From NCBI GenBank assembly GCA_035760645.1, contig DASTSO010000106.1:1-64000 (forward strand): a DNA stretch of 64,000 nt, written 5' to 3'. The notes under the pieces were generated by a model. The model saw only the letters and a program-made list of their open reading frames with translations, was not told where the DNA came from and searched no databases. Source of the stretch: DASSTY01 sp035760645. GTDB taxonomy: Bacteria; Gemmatimonadota; Gemmatimonadetes; Gemmatimonadales; GWC2-71-9. Of the stretch, positions 41,277 through 49,496 are shown one piece after another; position 1 is the first letter of the stretch, and each line of letters starts with the position of its first letter. A program made the translations under genes and the position numbers.

Positions 41277-41819
41277 CTACGCCCCCGTCACCTGCCGGAA
41301 GAACGCCGCGCGGCGGCTCGCGATGAGGAGGTGCGTGAGCGCCAGCGCCACGCCGTCGGAGGCGTCCTCGGGCGTCGGCGGCGCCTTGAGGCGGAGCATC
41401 TGCGCCACCATGTAGCCGACCTGCGACTTGAGCGCGGCGCCGCGGCCCACGATCGTCTTCTTCACCAGCGCCGGCGGATACTCGGCGATCGCCGTCCCCG
41501 CCTCCTCCGCCGCGAGCAGGATGACGCCGCGCGCGTGGCTCAGCACCATCGTCGTGCGGACGTTCTTCCCGTAGAACGCGCTCTCCACCGCCACCGCATC
41601 GGGCCGGTGGCGGGCGATGAGCGCGCTGATGCCGTCGTGGATGATGCGGAGACGAGCGGGGAGCGGGTCGCGGGCCTTCGTCTGCAGGATGCCGCACTCG
41701 ACGAGCTTGAGCCCGGTGGGCCGCAGCACCGCGGCGGCCGCCGCCGCGGGTGTCTCGGGGGCGTCCACCACGCCGTAGCCCACCACGGCCGTGCCGGGAT
41801 CGACGCCCAGGACCCGCAT
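41277..41819 (-). CDS. ruvC: Crossover junction endodeoxyribonuclease RuvC
   Basis: This is the Holliday junction resolvase (180 aa). It opens RVLGVDPGTAVVGYGVVD with the first catalytic Asp (about residue 7). AVESAFYGKNVRTTMVLSHARGVILLAA holds the second acidic residue. The C-terminal DASDGVALALTH carries the last two acidic residues. A slightly longer loop (APETPAAAAAAVLRPTG) follows the first strand. The ATG starts 29 bases after the yebC stop. Confidence 0.95.
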   Translation of the reverse strand: MRVLGVDPGTAVVGYGVVDAPETPAAAAAAVLRPTGLKLVECGILQTKARDPLPARLRIIHDGISALIARHRPDAVAVESAFYGKNVRTTMVLSHARGVILLAAEEAGTAIAEYPPALVKKTIVGRGAALKSQVGYMVAQMLRLKAPPTPEDASDGVALALTHLLIASRRAAFFRQVTGA

Positions 41820-41848
41820 CGCCGCGCGCGTCGCCGGGCCGGCCGGGC

Positions 41849-42592
41849 TCAGGCCTCGGCCAGCTGGGCGGCGTCGATGTCGAAGTTCGAGAAGACCTTC
41901 GAGACGTCGTCGAGGTCCTCGAGCACCTCCATCAGCTTGATCAGGCGCTCGGCCTCCGCGCCCTCCACCTTCACGGTGTTCTTCGGCACCATCGCCAGCT
42001 CGGCCGAGTCGATGGCGTAGCCCTTGGCCTTGAGCGCATCCTGCACCGCGTGGAAATCGGCGGGCGCGGTGGAGACGACGTACTGGTCGCCCTCGCGCGC
42101 GAAGTCCTCGGCGCCGGCCTCGAGCGCGTCCTCGAGCGCCTTGTCCTCGGGCCAACGCGCCGCGTCGAGGTAGACCTGGCCCTTGCGGTCGAACATCCAG
42201 CCCACCGAGCCGGTGGCGCCGAGGTTGCCACCGTTGCGGCTGAAGGCGTGCCGGATCTCGGCCACCGTGCGGTTCGGGTTGTCGGTCGTGGCCTCGATGA
42301 AGATCGCCGCGCCACCCGGGCCGTAGCCCTCGTAGCTCAGCTCCTCGTAGTTCTGCCCCTCGAGCTCGCCGGTGCCCTTCTTGATCGCGCGCTCGATGTT
42401 CTCCTTCGGCATGTTCTCGGCGCGCGCCTGGTCAATCGCCAGGCGCAGGCGCGGGTTGCCGTCGGGGTCACCGCCACCGGCCTTGGCCGCCACCGTGATC
42501 TCGCGGATCACCTTCGTCCACGAGGAGGCCCGCTTCGAGTCGTTGATCGCCTTCTGGCGCTTGATCTGCTTCCACTTGCTATGGCCGGCCAT
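41849..42592 (-). CDS. yebC: YebC/PmpR family protein (TACO1-type)
   Basis: This is a 247-aa YebC-family protein opening MAGHSKWKQIKRQKAINDSKR, the diagnostic N-terminus. It also has NMPKENIERAIKKGTGE, YEGYGPGG, TDNPNRTVAEIRHAFSRNGGNLG, and VGWMFDRKG. Older literature calls such proteins transcriptional regulators; recent work links YebC types to relief of ribosome stalling. It is first in the minus-strand operon, before ruvCA-B, a very common arrangement. The promoter lies at 42677-42705. Confidence 0.95.
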   Translation of the reverse strand: MAGHSKWKQIKRQKAINDSKRASSWTKVIREITVAAKAGGGDPDGNPRLRLAIDQARAENMPKENIERAIKKGTGELEGQNYEELSYEGYGPGGAAIFIEATTDNPNRTVAEIRHAFSRNGGNLGATGSVGWMFDRKGQVYLDAARWPEDKALEDALEAGAEDFAREGDQYVVSTAPADFHAVQDALKAKGYAIDSAELAMVPKNTVKVEGAEAERLIKLMEVLEDLDDVSKVFSNFDIDAAQLAEA

Positions 42593-42676
42593 GGCCGAAC
42601 TCCTTGCTGCCGATGCGGTTGGGGCGGGTCGCGGCGGGGTGCTCGACCTGCGGATTGCCTCGGTGCTGCGTGGCTG

Positions 42677-42705
42677 AAAATAATCCGGAAAGCGGCCTCT
42701 CACAA
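42677..42705 (-). promoter_or_regulatory. Predicted promoter of the yebC-ruvCAB-...-lgt operon
   Basis: On the minus strand TTGTGA (42700-42705) and TATTTT (42677-42682) are 17 bases apart. The -10 is identical to that predicted for the ABC lipoprotein gene. The leader to the yebC ATG would be about 78 bases. Confidence 0.5.
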
Positions 42706-42798
42706 CGGCTTAAAGGGCATCATCCGGGCCCGCGGGGGCAGCCGGCCCGGCTGGCCGCCGTTGACCCGGCCGGGCCGCCGCGCTACTCTCCACGGCCT

Positions 42799-43293
42799 AT
42801 GCGCTACATCGCCGCCGCGCTCGCCGCGGCCCTCGCCGGCACCGCCCTCGTGGGCGGGTGCAAGCCGCGGCCCGTGCAGGAGCAGCAGCTCCCGAAGGTC
42901 TCGGACGTCTTCAGCACGCTCGTGCTCCCGCCCAACGGCGTGTTCGTCTCGCGCCAGGGGAGCAGCGACGCGCTGCAGCTCACCTTCCGCAGCCCGCTCC
43001 CGGCGGAGCAGGTGGTGAGCTACTACCGCTCGGTGCTCGGCAAGGACCCGTACGTCCTCGTGAGCGACACCAAGGGCTCCGACGGCGCGGTCAGCTTTTA
43101 CGCCGAGGACAAGGGACGGCCGCTCTGGATCCAGGTCGTGCCCGGCGCCCTGGGCGACAGCTCGACGGTGCAGATGGCCGGCGTCGTCGCCAAGGCCTCG
43201 AGCGCCACGGCCGACTCGCTCCGGGCCGCCTCGACCGCGGACAAGATCCGGCTCGACAGCCGCCGGCCGGCCGACAGCGCCGCGCAGCACTGA
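42799..43293 (+). CDS. Hypothetical lipoprotein
   Basis: This is a 164-aa exported protein with a lipobox, LVGGC at about residues 17-21, so it is probably membrane-anchored. The mature part has a segment like that of other small envelope lipoproteins: LQLTFRSPLPAEQVVSYYRSVLGKDPYV, reminiscent of domains that recur in proteins with a fold of alternating strands and helices. I cannot assign a family or function. It is transcribed divergently from yebC and lies convergent to the DnaB-like ATPase gene, 12 bases apart at their ends. Confidence 0.75.
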   Translation: MRYIAAALAAALAGTALVGGCKPRPVQEQQLPKVSDVFSTLVLPPNGVFVSRQGSSDALQLTFRSPLPAEQVVSYYRSVLGKDPYVLVSDTKGSDGAVSFYAEDKGRPLWIQVVPGALGDSSTVQMAGVVAKASSATADSLRAASTADKIRLDSRRPADSAAQH

Positions 43294-43305
43294 GCGCCCG
43301 CGGGC

Positions 43306-44211
43306 TCAGCTCTCGGGGTCGAGCATGTCCTCGAAGCGGAGCCAGCGCGCGTAGAAGTAGAGATCGACGAAACCGGTCGGGCCGTTGCGGTTCTTGAGGA
43401 CGAGCAGCTCCGTGGCTCCCTCGACGCCCTGGCCCGGCCGGTACATCTCCTCCCGGTAGATCCCCAGCACCACATCCGCCTGCTGCTTCACCGCGCCGAG
43501 GCCGCCGAGGTCGTCGAGCGCGGGGCGCGGATCCGCGCGCCCGGCGGCGAGCGCCGGCGTGTGCGCGGTGACGAGGAGCGCCGCGTCGTGGGCCAGCGCG
43601 AGCGCCTTGAGCGCCTGCGTCGCCGCGGCCACGCGCTCCTCGAGTGCGGCCACCGCGCGAGGCGGCTCGACGAGCTGCAGCGAGTCGACGACGACCAGCG
43701 CCGGCGGGGGCGCCGCCGCGAGGGCCTCCCCGACCTCGTCGAAGCGGTCGCCGGCGAGCGGCCGCACGGTGAGCGGGAGGTCGCGCAGGCGGACCGCCGC
43801 GGCACCGACCGCGGCACGCGCCGTGTCGGCGAGCGCGCCCTGCCGCAGATCGTCCACCGCCGCCCGGCCCTCGAGGGCGAGGGCGCGCTCGAGGACGCGG
43901 TCCTCGCGCATCTCGCCCGAGAGCAGGACGGCCGGCCGCCCGGCCGCGGCGCTGCGGAGCGCCATGCCGAGGGCGAGCGCCGACTTCCCGCTGCCGACGT
44001 CGCCGGCGAGCACGACGAGGTCGCGCCGGCGGAAGCCCCCGCCCAGGACGCGATCGAGCGAGGGAAAGCCGCTCGGCACCGTGTCGGTGGCGAGCGTCGT
44101 GGCGCGGCGGTCCTGCGTCGCGGCGTCGATCCGGTCCACCAGCCGCTCGAGCGGCGAGCGCGCGGGGGCGTTGGCCTCGGGGACGGTGGGCGGATGGGGA
44201 CGGGAAGCCAT
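43306..44211 (-). CDS. DnaB-like RecA-fold ATPase (helicase core only)
   Basis: This is a 301-aa protein made of the DnaB C-terminal ATPase core. SGFPSLDRVLGGGFRRRDLVVLAG precedes Walker A (GDVGSGKSA, residues 70-78). Walker B is LVVVDSLQLV. The DnaB-typical C-terminus VKQQADVVLGIYREEMY through LKNRNGPTGFVDLYF includes the arginine/base-contact region. The N-terminal primase-interacting domain is absent; instead there is a 45-residue polar leader. It could be a specialised or accessory helicase-like ATPase rather than the replicative DnaB. It is followed upstream by a hypothetical gene in the same direction. Confidence 0.8.
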   Translation of the reverse strand: MASRPHPPTVPEANAPARSPLERLVDRIDAATQDRRATTLATDTVPSGFPSLDRVLGGGFRRRDLVVLAGDVGSGKSALALGMALRSAAAGRPAVLLSGEMREDRVLERALALEGRAAVDDLRQGALADTARAAVGAAAVRLRDLPLTVRPLAGDRFDEVGEALAAAPPPALVVVDSLQLVEPPRAVAALEERVAAATQALKALALAHDAALLVTAHTPALAAGRADPRPALDDLGGLGAVKQQADVVLGIYREEMYRPGQGVEGATELLVLKNRNGPTGFVDLYFYARWLRFEDMLDPES

Positions 44212-44241
44212 GCGGGGAATGTAACGGCGCGCGGCGCGTCC

Positions 44242-44664
44242 TCAGGCGCCGGCGGCCGCCTCCTGGAGCCGCGCGCGCACGCCGCGCGCGGCGAGGGCGA
44301 GGGCCTCGCCCGCCTCGGCGCCGACGGTATCGCGCGCGGGGGCCACGAGCTGGCCCAGCACGAGGGCCACCGTGTCGGGCCGCGGGTCGCGCAGCTGGGC
44401 GATGGCGGCGGTGAGGGCGCGCCGGAGCGGTGGCGGGAGGGTGAGGCTCGAGAGCCGCTGCTCGAGCGCGAGCAGGCGGCGCCGCGGCGCGCCGCGGCGG
44501 CGCTCCTCGCCCGGCGCGGGCGGCGCACCCTCGAGCAGGTCGGTGGCCACGCGCACCGTGAGCCAGAGCGCGAAGACGCCCTCCCGGCGCGGGCCGCGGG
44601 CGGCCCGAGGCAGCAGGTGCAACAGGGCGAGCGCGGCCGCATCGGGCCGGGGCGGGGTCGGCAC
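44242..44664 (-). CDS. Hypothetical protein, helical, Arg/Leu-rich
   Basis: I do not recognise this 140-aa protein. It is strongly helical, rich in Ala, Arg and Leu, with a segment ALALLHLLPRAARGPRREGVFALWLTVRVATDLLEG and a second, LEQRLSSLTLPPPLRRALTAAIAQLRD. No signal peptide or convincing membrane span is present. The GTG start fits the gap to the divergent PorX-like gene. It ends 30 bases before the DnaB-like gene and may be co-transcribed with it. Confidence 0.5.
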   Translation of the reverse strand: MPTPPRPDAAALALLHLLPRAARGPRREGVFALWLTVRVATDLLEGAPPAPGEERRRGAPRRRLLALEQRLSSLTLPPPLRRALTAAIAQLRDPRPDTVALVLGQLVAPARDTVGAEAGEALALAARGVRARLQEAAAGA

Positions 44665-44722
44665 GGCGGGAATGTACGGGCCGCCCTCCCGCCCCGCCAG
44701 CACGGGCCCTAGCTTACCACCC

Positions 44723-46288
44723 ATGCCCCGCCCGAAGAGCATCCTCTGGGTCGACGACGAGGTCGAGAGTCTCGGCTCCCACATCTTCTTCCTCGAAGAG
44801 CAGGGGTTCGCGGTCGAGACCGCGACCCACGGCGACGACGCGCTCGTCATGCTGCAGCGGCAGCCGTACGGCGTCGTGCTGCTCGACGAGCAGATGCCGG
44901 GCCGCCGCGGCCTCGACCTCTTCCGCGAGATCCGCGCGCTCGACCACGCGATGCCGGTCGTCATGGTCACGAAGAGCGAGGAGCCGGAGACGCTCAAGGA
45001 CGCCATCGGCGCCGAGATCAGCGACTATCTCATCAAGCCGGTCAATCCGCGCCAGATCGTCAGCGTCGTCACCCGGCTGCTCGAGGGCGACCGCATCCGC
45101 CAGCAGCGCCTCAGCCGCGACTTCGCCACCCGCTTCCGCGAGCTCGAGGCGCGCCGCGGCGCGCCGCTCGCCTGGCGCGAGTGGGTGGAGCTGGTCGTCG
45201 AGCTCGCCGAGTGGGAGGTGCGCCTGGGCCAGGCCGACGAGCCGGGCCTGCAGGACGCGCTGCGCACGCTGCAGGAGAGTATCCGGCAGGACTTCGCCCG
45301 CTTCCTGCAGCGCCACTACGCCGGCTGGCTGCACGACGCGCGCACCGACCGCCCGCCGCTCTCGGTGGACGTCGGCGCGGAGTTCCTCCGGCCGGTGCTC
45401 GAGCGGCACGGGCGGGTGATGCTGGTCGTGGTGGACTGCCTCCGGCTCGACCAGTGGGCGATGATCCGCCCGCTCATCGGCGGGCGCTTCGAGGTCGAGA
45501 CGGCGCACTACTTCTCCATCCTGCCGACGGCCACCCCCTTCGCGCGGAACGCGATCTTCAGCGGGCTCTTCCCGGCCGAGATCAAGGCGCGCTACCCGCG
45601 CTGGTGGGGCGAGAGCGACGAGACGGGCCTCAACGCGCACGAGGCCGAGCTGCTCGGGGAGCAGCTGCGCGACCTCACCGGGCGCGAGGTGCCGGTGCAC
45701 TACGAGAAGGTGTTCACCGCCGCCGACGGCGAGCAGCTCCTGCGGCGGCTGCCGGCGCACCTCGCCGCGGGCGGGGTGACGGCGCTCGTCTTCAACTTCA
45801 TCGACCAGCTCACGCACGGCCGCACCGAGAACTCGACGCTCTTCGAGGTGGCGCGCGACACGCCGGCGCTGCGCTCGCTGACGCGCACGTGGTTCGAGCG
45901 CTCGCCCCTGTGGGACGCGCTGCGCGAGGCGGAGCGGCGCGACGTGCCGGTGCTGCTCACGACCGATCACGGCTCGATCCACTGCCACACCCCGGCCACC
46001 GTCTACGCCAAGCGCGACACGACGAGCAACCTGCGCTACAAGTTCGGCGAGGACCTCCGCGCCCAGGAGGCCGACGCCGCGCTCGTCGTGGACGACCTGC
46101 CGGCCTACGGCCTCCCCGCGCGCGGCCCCAACACCCGCCTTCTCCTCGCTACCGGCGACCGCTTCTTCGTCTACCCGACGAAGCTGCGCGAGTACCAGGC
46201 GCGCTACCGCGGCGCCTTCCTGCACGGCGGCGTGAGCCCGGAAGAGGTGGTCCTGCCGATCGCGCTGCTCACGCCGCGGCGCGGCTGA
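44723..46288 (+). CDS. PorX-like response regulator with PglZ/alkaline phosphatase-fold effector
   Basis: This is a 521-aa response regulator. The receiver domain opens SILWVDDEVESL with Asp11 and Asp12, the phosphoacceptor is Asp55 in VVLLDEQMPG, and DYLIKPVNPRQI holds the conserved Lys. After a helical linker, the C-terminal domain is the PglZ-type alkaline-phosphatase fold with VVVDCLRLDQW, SILPTATPFARNAIFSG, LVFNFIDQLTHGR and TTDHGSIHC as likely metal-site segments. This arrangement is that of PorX, which controls type IX secretion in Bacteroidota through PorY and an ECF sigma factor, and whose effector domain hydrolyses phosphodiesters. No type IX gene or kinase is in the window. Confidence 0.85.
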   Translation: MPRPKSILWVDDEVESLGSHIFFLEEQGFAVETATHGDDALVMLQRQPYGVVLLDEQMPGRRGLDLFREIRALDHAMPVVMVTKSEEPETLKDAIGAEISDYLIKPVNPRQIVSVVTRLLEGDRIRQQRLSRDFATRFRELEARRGAPLAWREWVELVVELAEWEVRLGQADEPGLQDALRTLQESIRQDFARFLQRHYAGWLHDARTDRPPLSVDVGAEFLRPVLERHGRVMLVVVDCLRLDQWAMIRPLIGGRFEVETAHYFSILPTATPFARNAIFSGLFPAEIKARYPRWWGESDETGLNAHEAELLGEQLRDLTGREVPVHYEKVFTAADGEQLLRRLPAHLAAGGVTALVFNFIDQLTHGRTENSTLFEVARDTPALRSLTRTWFERSPLWDALREAERRDVPVLLTTDHGSIHCHTPATVYAKRDTTSNLRYKFGEDLRAQEADAALVVDDLPAYGLPARGPNTRLLLATGDRFFVYPTKLREYQARYRGAFLHGGVSPEEVVLPIALLTPRRG

Positions 46289-46304
46289 GCCGCCGGACGC
46301 CGCG

Positions 46305-46955
46305 GTGGGCCCCCACCTCCTGCTCACCCCCCACTTCCCGCCCGCCCGCGGCGGCCTCGCCCGCTGGATGGGCGACCTCGCCCGCTGCTGGCCGCCCGGC
46401 GCGCTCGTCGTCTCGACCGCCGCGGCGCCGCGCGCCGCGGCGGCGGACGCGGAGCTGCCGGTGCACGTGGACCGCCTCGCGCTCCCGCCGGCGCGGCTGC
46501 GCACCGTGGCGGGCATCGTCCAGTGGTCGCGCCGCGCGGCGATGCTGGCGCGCGAGCACCGCGCGGGATTCGCCTGGTGCGAGGGCGTGCGGCCGGCCGG
46601 GTACCCCGCGCGCTGGACGAGCGAGCGCATCGGCACCCCCTACGGCATCCTGCTCCACGCCGAGGGCCTGGTGCGGCTGCGGCACCGGGTGCGGCGCTCG
46701 CGGCTGCGGCGCCGCGCCGTGCGCGCGCTCGTGCGGCACGCCGCCGTGCTGGTCGCCGACGGGCGGCCGACGCGCGAGCACGCGCTCGCGCTCCTCGGCG
46801 AGCTCGGGCTCCCCGCGGCGGACGACCCGGTGCGCGTCGTGCCGCTCGCCGGGGCGCGGGGCGCCGGGTGGGACCGGGTCGTGGCCGATCTGATCGGGAT
46901 CGCGCAGGAGTTCCGCGGCGCGGCCGCGGTGCCGGGCGACTTCGGGGACGACTGA
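46305..46955 (+). CDS. Truncated GT4-type glycosyltransferase (N-terminal half only)
   Basis: This 216-aa protein resembles only the N-terminal acceptor half of family 4 glycosyltransferases. LLLTPHFPPARGGLARWMGDLAR at the start is the usual first strand and glycine loop, and IGTPYGILLHAEGLVR matches the strand before the cleft. The C-terminal donor-binding domain with its EX7E motif is missing; the frame stops just before the patatin gene's 3' end. It could be a remnant or a reduced protein with another role. The start is GTG, 16 bases after the PorX-like gene. Confidence 0.6.
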   Translation: MGPHLLLTPHFPPARGGLARWMGDLARCWPPGALVVSTAAAPRAAAADAELPVHVDRLALPPARLRTVAGIVQWSRRAAMLAREHRAGFAWCEGVRPAGYPARWTSERIGTPYGILLHAEGLVRLRHRVRRSRLRRRAVRALVRHAAVLVADGRPTREHALALLGELGLPAADDPVRVVPLAGARGAGWDRVVADLIGIAQEFRGAAAVPGDFGDD

Positions 46956-46964
46956 GCCGCGGCG

Positions 46965-48095
46965 TCAGGCCGCGGTGGAGGCTTCCGCCGTCCCCGCCGG
47001 GTCGAGGAGGTCGGTGGCGACGATGGCCCGCGTGGGACAGTCGCGCACGAGCGCGCCGTCGAGCGGCGACCAGGTCTGCTCGGCGGCCGTGACGCGCACC
47101 TTGCCGTCGGGGGTGCGCTGGAAGGTGTCCGGCGCGCGCAGCAGACAGAGCCCGCAGCCGATGCAGCGCTCGGCGTCCACGCTCACGCGTACGCGCCGGC
47201 GCGGATGCATGCCGAGCTCCATCTCCTGGAGCGCGCCACCCACCTGCGCGAGCGCCTCCAGCGTGGCGCGCCGCCCCTCGGCCAGCAGCTCGGGCGTGCG
47301 GTCAAAGGCGAACATCGAGACGTCCTCGACGCGCGGCTCGACGAGCACGAGCGGCGGCCCCTGCCAGCCGCGCAGCCCCGCCTCGGTCTGCACCTGCATG
47401 ACGAGCTCGAGGCCGCGCGTGTAGATGGCGGCGAAGCCCTGCCGCTCGGTGCCCTCGCGCACGGTGGTCGTGGCCGAGAGGTTCACGGCGAGCACGGGGC
47501 CCGGGCCCGCGGTCGCGGCGACACGGACCGGGAGGTTCTCGATCACGGCCCCGTCGACGTAGTGGCGGCCCCGGATCGCGCGCGGCGGGAAGATGCCGGG
47601 CAGCGCGCAGCTCGCGAAGACCGCGTCGGCGACGCGCACGTCGCGCAGGCCGGGCAGGCCCCACATGACCTGCATGCCGGAGTCGATGTCCACCGTGTTG
47701 ACCAGCAGCGGGTGGACGAGGTCGTCGAAGGTGCGCTCGCCGACGAGCGCGGCGATGAGCGCCTCGAGCGGCTCGCGCCGGTAGATGGCGGGGGCGCCGA
47801 GCCGGCGGAGCGCCATGTCCACGTGCGCCACCTGGAAGACGTCGCGCCGGCGCACGCGGCGGGCGCGCGCCGCCATCTCGTCGAGCGGCATCCCGCTCGC
47901 CCAGCCGGCGGCGATGAGCGAGCCGATGCTCGAGCCCACCACGAGCGAGGGCACGAGGCCGTGCTCCTCGAGCGCCTGCAGGACGCCGACGTGGGCGAGC
48001 CCCTTCATCCCGCCGCCGCTCAGGACGAGCGTGAACGGCGGGGAGGCGGGCCGGGGCTGCGAGGGGCGGGGCCTGGAGCTGCGGGGTTTCGACAT
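46965..48095 (-). CDS. Patatin-like phospholipase fused to a C-terminal ferredoxin domain
   Basis: This is a 376-aa two-domain protein. The patatin domain has the oxyanion SGGGMKG (26-32), nucleophile Ser56 in GSSIG, and Asp181 in DGAVIE, the complete catalytic dyad of bacterial patatin phospholipases (RssA-like). From about residue 300 a ferredoxin-like domain follows: CIGCGLC (Cys311, 314, 317) and Cys353-Pro in CPTRAI, as in single 4Fe-4S ferredoxins. No signal peptide is present, so it should be cytosolic or membrane-peripheral. I find the fusion unusual; lipase activity gated by redox state or iron is one possibility. The ATG at 48095 fits family length; a start at 48128 is possible. Confidence 0.85.
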   Translation of the reverse strand: MSKPRSSRPRPSQPRPASPPFTLVLSGGGMKGLAHVGVLQALEEHGLVPSLVVGSSIGSLIAAGWASGMPLDEMAARARRVRRRDVFQVAHVDMALRRLGAPAIYRREPLEALIAALVGERTFDDLVHPLLVNTVDIDSGMQVMWGLPGLRDVRVADAVFASCALPGIFPPRAIRGRHYVDGAVIENLPVRVAATAGPGPVLAVNLSATTTVREGTERQGFAAIYTRGLELVMQVQTEAGLRGWQGPPLVLVEPRVEDVSMFAFDRTPELLAEGRRATLEALAQVGGALQEMELGMHPRRRVRVSVDAERCIGCGLCLLRAPDTFQRTPDGKVRVTAAEQTWSPLDGALVRDCPTRAIVATDLLDPAGTAEASTAA

Positions 48096-48224
48096 GAGCA
48101 CCTGCCGGGGAAAGAGCCCGCAGGCCACTCGCCGCGGGGCGCGCGGGCCGGTTGCCCGGCCGGCGGGGAATCATCTAACCTTCGACACGAATATGACGCG
48201 CAAGAACCATGCACGGGGGGACCG

Positions 48225-49166
48225 GTGGCCGACCCGGTCGTGATGGGGCAGGTCGAGCCCGGGGTGAGCCCGGAGCCCGGGCTGGAGCCGGCGCCGCCCG
48301 CCGAGGGGCGGGTGCCGGCGGCGCGGCGCTCGCCGCTCGTCCGGCGCTTCCGCGCCGATCCCTTCTTCCAGCTCGGCCTCGCGCTCGTGGGGCTGGTGCT
48401 CGTCGCTGCGGTGTTCGCGCCGTGGCTCGCGCCCCACAACCCCTACGCCGGCGACCTGCAGCACGACTATCTCGTCCGTCCGGGGGGACGTTTCCTGCTG
48501 GGCACCGACACACAGGGTCGCGACGTGCTCAGCCGGGTGATCTATGGCGCCCGCATCTCGGTCGCCGTGGGGCTCATCTCGCAGAGCGTCGCGGCGCTGC
48601 TGGGCGTCACCCTCGGGCTGCTGGCCGGCTACTACGGCAAGTGGGTGGACGCGCTCGTCATGCGCCTCGCCGACGTGACGCTCGCCTTCCCGACGCTGCT
48701 GCTCCTGATCGCCGTGGCGGCGGCGGTGAAGCCCTCGCTCCCGCTCATCTTCGTCGTGATCGGCATCGTGGGCTGGGCGGGGATGGCGCGCCTGGTGCGC
48801 AGCCAGGTGCTCGTGCTGCGCCGCGCGGAGTTCGTGCTCGCCGCCCAGGCGCTGGGCGCGCGCGACCGGCGGGTGCTCTTCCGCCATCTGCTGCCGAACG
48901 TGCGGGCGCAGGTGATCATCGCCGCCACCCTGGGCGTGGCCGGCGCGATCATGGCGGAGGCCGCCCTCTCGTTCGTCGGCCTCGGCGCGCAGCCGCCGAC
49001 GCCGAGCTGGGGGGCGATGGTGTCGGACGGGCGCGACCTGCTGCGCGTGGCGCCCTGGGTGTCGTTCGCTCCGGGCATCGCCATCGGCCTCGCCGTCCTC
49101 GGCTTCAACCTCGTGGGCGACGCGCTGCGCGAGATCTACGATCCGCGCCTGCGGACGGAACGGTAG
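48225..49166 (+). CDS. Peptide-type ABC transporter permease, DppC/OppC family
   Basis: This is an inner-membrane permease of 313 aa. It has a long polar Pro/Glu-rich N-terminus, then the DppC-type first helix (QLGLALVGLVLVAAVFAPWLA) followed by the family motif APHNPYAGD. LLGTDTQGRDVLSRVIYGARIS and the EAA loop (AQALGARDRRVLFRHLLPNV) follow. The C-terminal SFVGLGAQPPTPSWGAM is typical of OppC. A GTG with GGGGGG five bases upstream was chosen; an ATG lies at 48243. No binding protein, DppB or ATPase is adjacent; the matching lipoprotein and DppB-type gene are at 10354-12843. Confidence 0.92.
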   Translation: MADPVVMGQVEPGVSPEPGLEPAPPAEGRVPAARRSPLVRRFRADPFFQLGLALVGLVLVAAVFAPWLAPHNPYAGDLQHDYLVRPGGRFLLGTDTQGRDVLSRVIYGARISVAVGLISQSVAALLGVTLGLLAGYYGKWVDALVMRLADVTLAFPTLLLLIAVAAAVKPSLPLIFVVIGIVGWAGMARLVRSQVLVLRRAEFVLAAQALGARDRRVLFRHLLPNVRAQVIIAATLGVAGAIMAEAALSFVGLGAQPPTPSWGAMVSDGRDLLRVAPWVSFAPGIAIGLAVLGFNLVGDALREIYDPRLRTER

Positions 49167-49296
49167 GGCAGGGACTAGGGACTAGCGACTAGGGACTAGC
49201 GACTAGGGACTAGGGAGGTCCCAGGAGATGCCGGCCCCCTCGCCCCCAACCCTCTCGACCGCGCCCTAGGCCCTAGCCCCTAGCCCCTAGCCCCTA
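49166..49296. repeat. Family A GGGRCTA heptad repeat element, copy 2
   Basis: Six heptads (GGGACTA and GCGACTA, 49171-49212) face four inverted heptads (GGGGCTA, 49264-49295) around a core that matches copy 1 in reverse orientation (shared GATGCCGGCC, CCTCGCCCC, CCGCGCCCTAG). The element starts at the dppC-type stop codon and ends next to a GGAGG ribosome site, filling the whole intergenic space. Confidence 0.85.
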
Positions 49297-49307
49297 TTGG
49301 AGGTTCC

Positions 49308-49496
49308 ATGACCCGATCCCGGAAACCGAAGGCCGCTCCCCGCGTGATGGACCCGGGCGCGCCGGGGCTCACGCCCCAGGGCGATCCGCTCGAGCGGCAC
49401 GTGGTGCCGGACGGCGAGCGGGCCCGGCGTGGGGCGAAGGACGGCAGCCGTCAGGGCGCCGATGCCGAGCGCGACGCGCGCGAGCGGCGCCGGTGA
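49308..49496 (+). CDS. Small basic hypothetical protein
   Basis: This is a 62-aa, strongly charged protein (Arg, Lys, Asp, Glu, Pro) with no hydrophobic segment. It may be largely disordered or bind nucleic acid. A clear GGAGG site lies 6 bases before the ATG, and its stop forms GTGA with the start of the class V aminotransferase gene, so it appears translated and coupled. I recognise no family. Confidence 0.55.
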   Translation: MTRSRKPKAAPRVMDPGAPGLTPQGDPLERHVVPDGERARRGAKDGSRQGADAERDARERRR

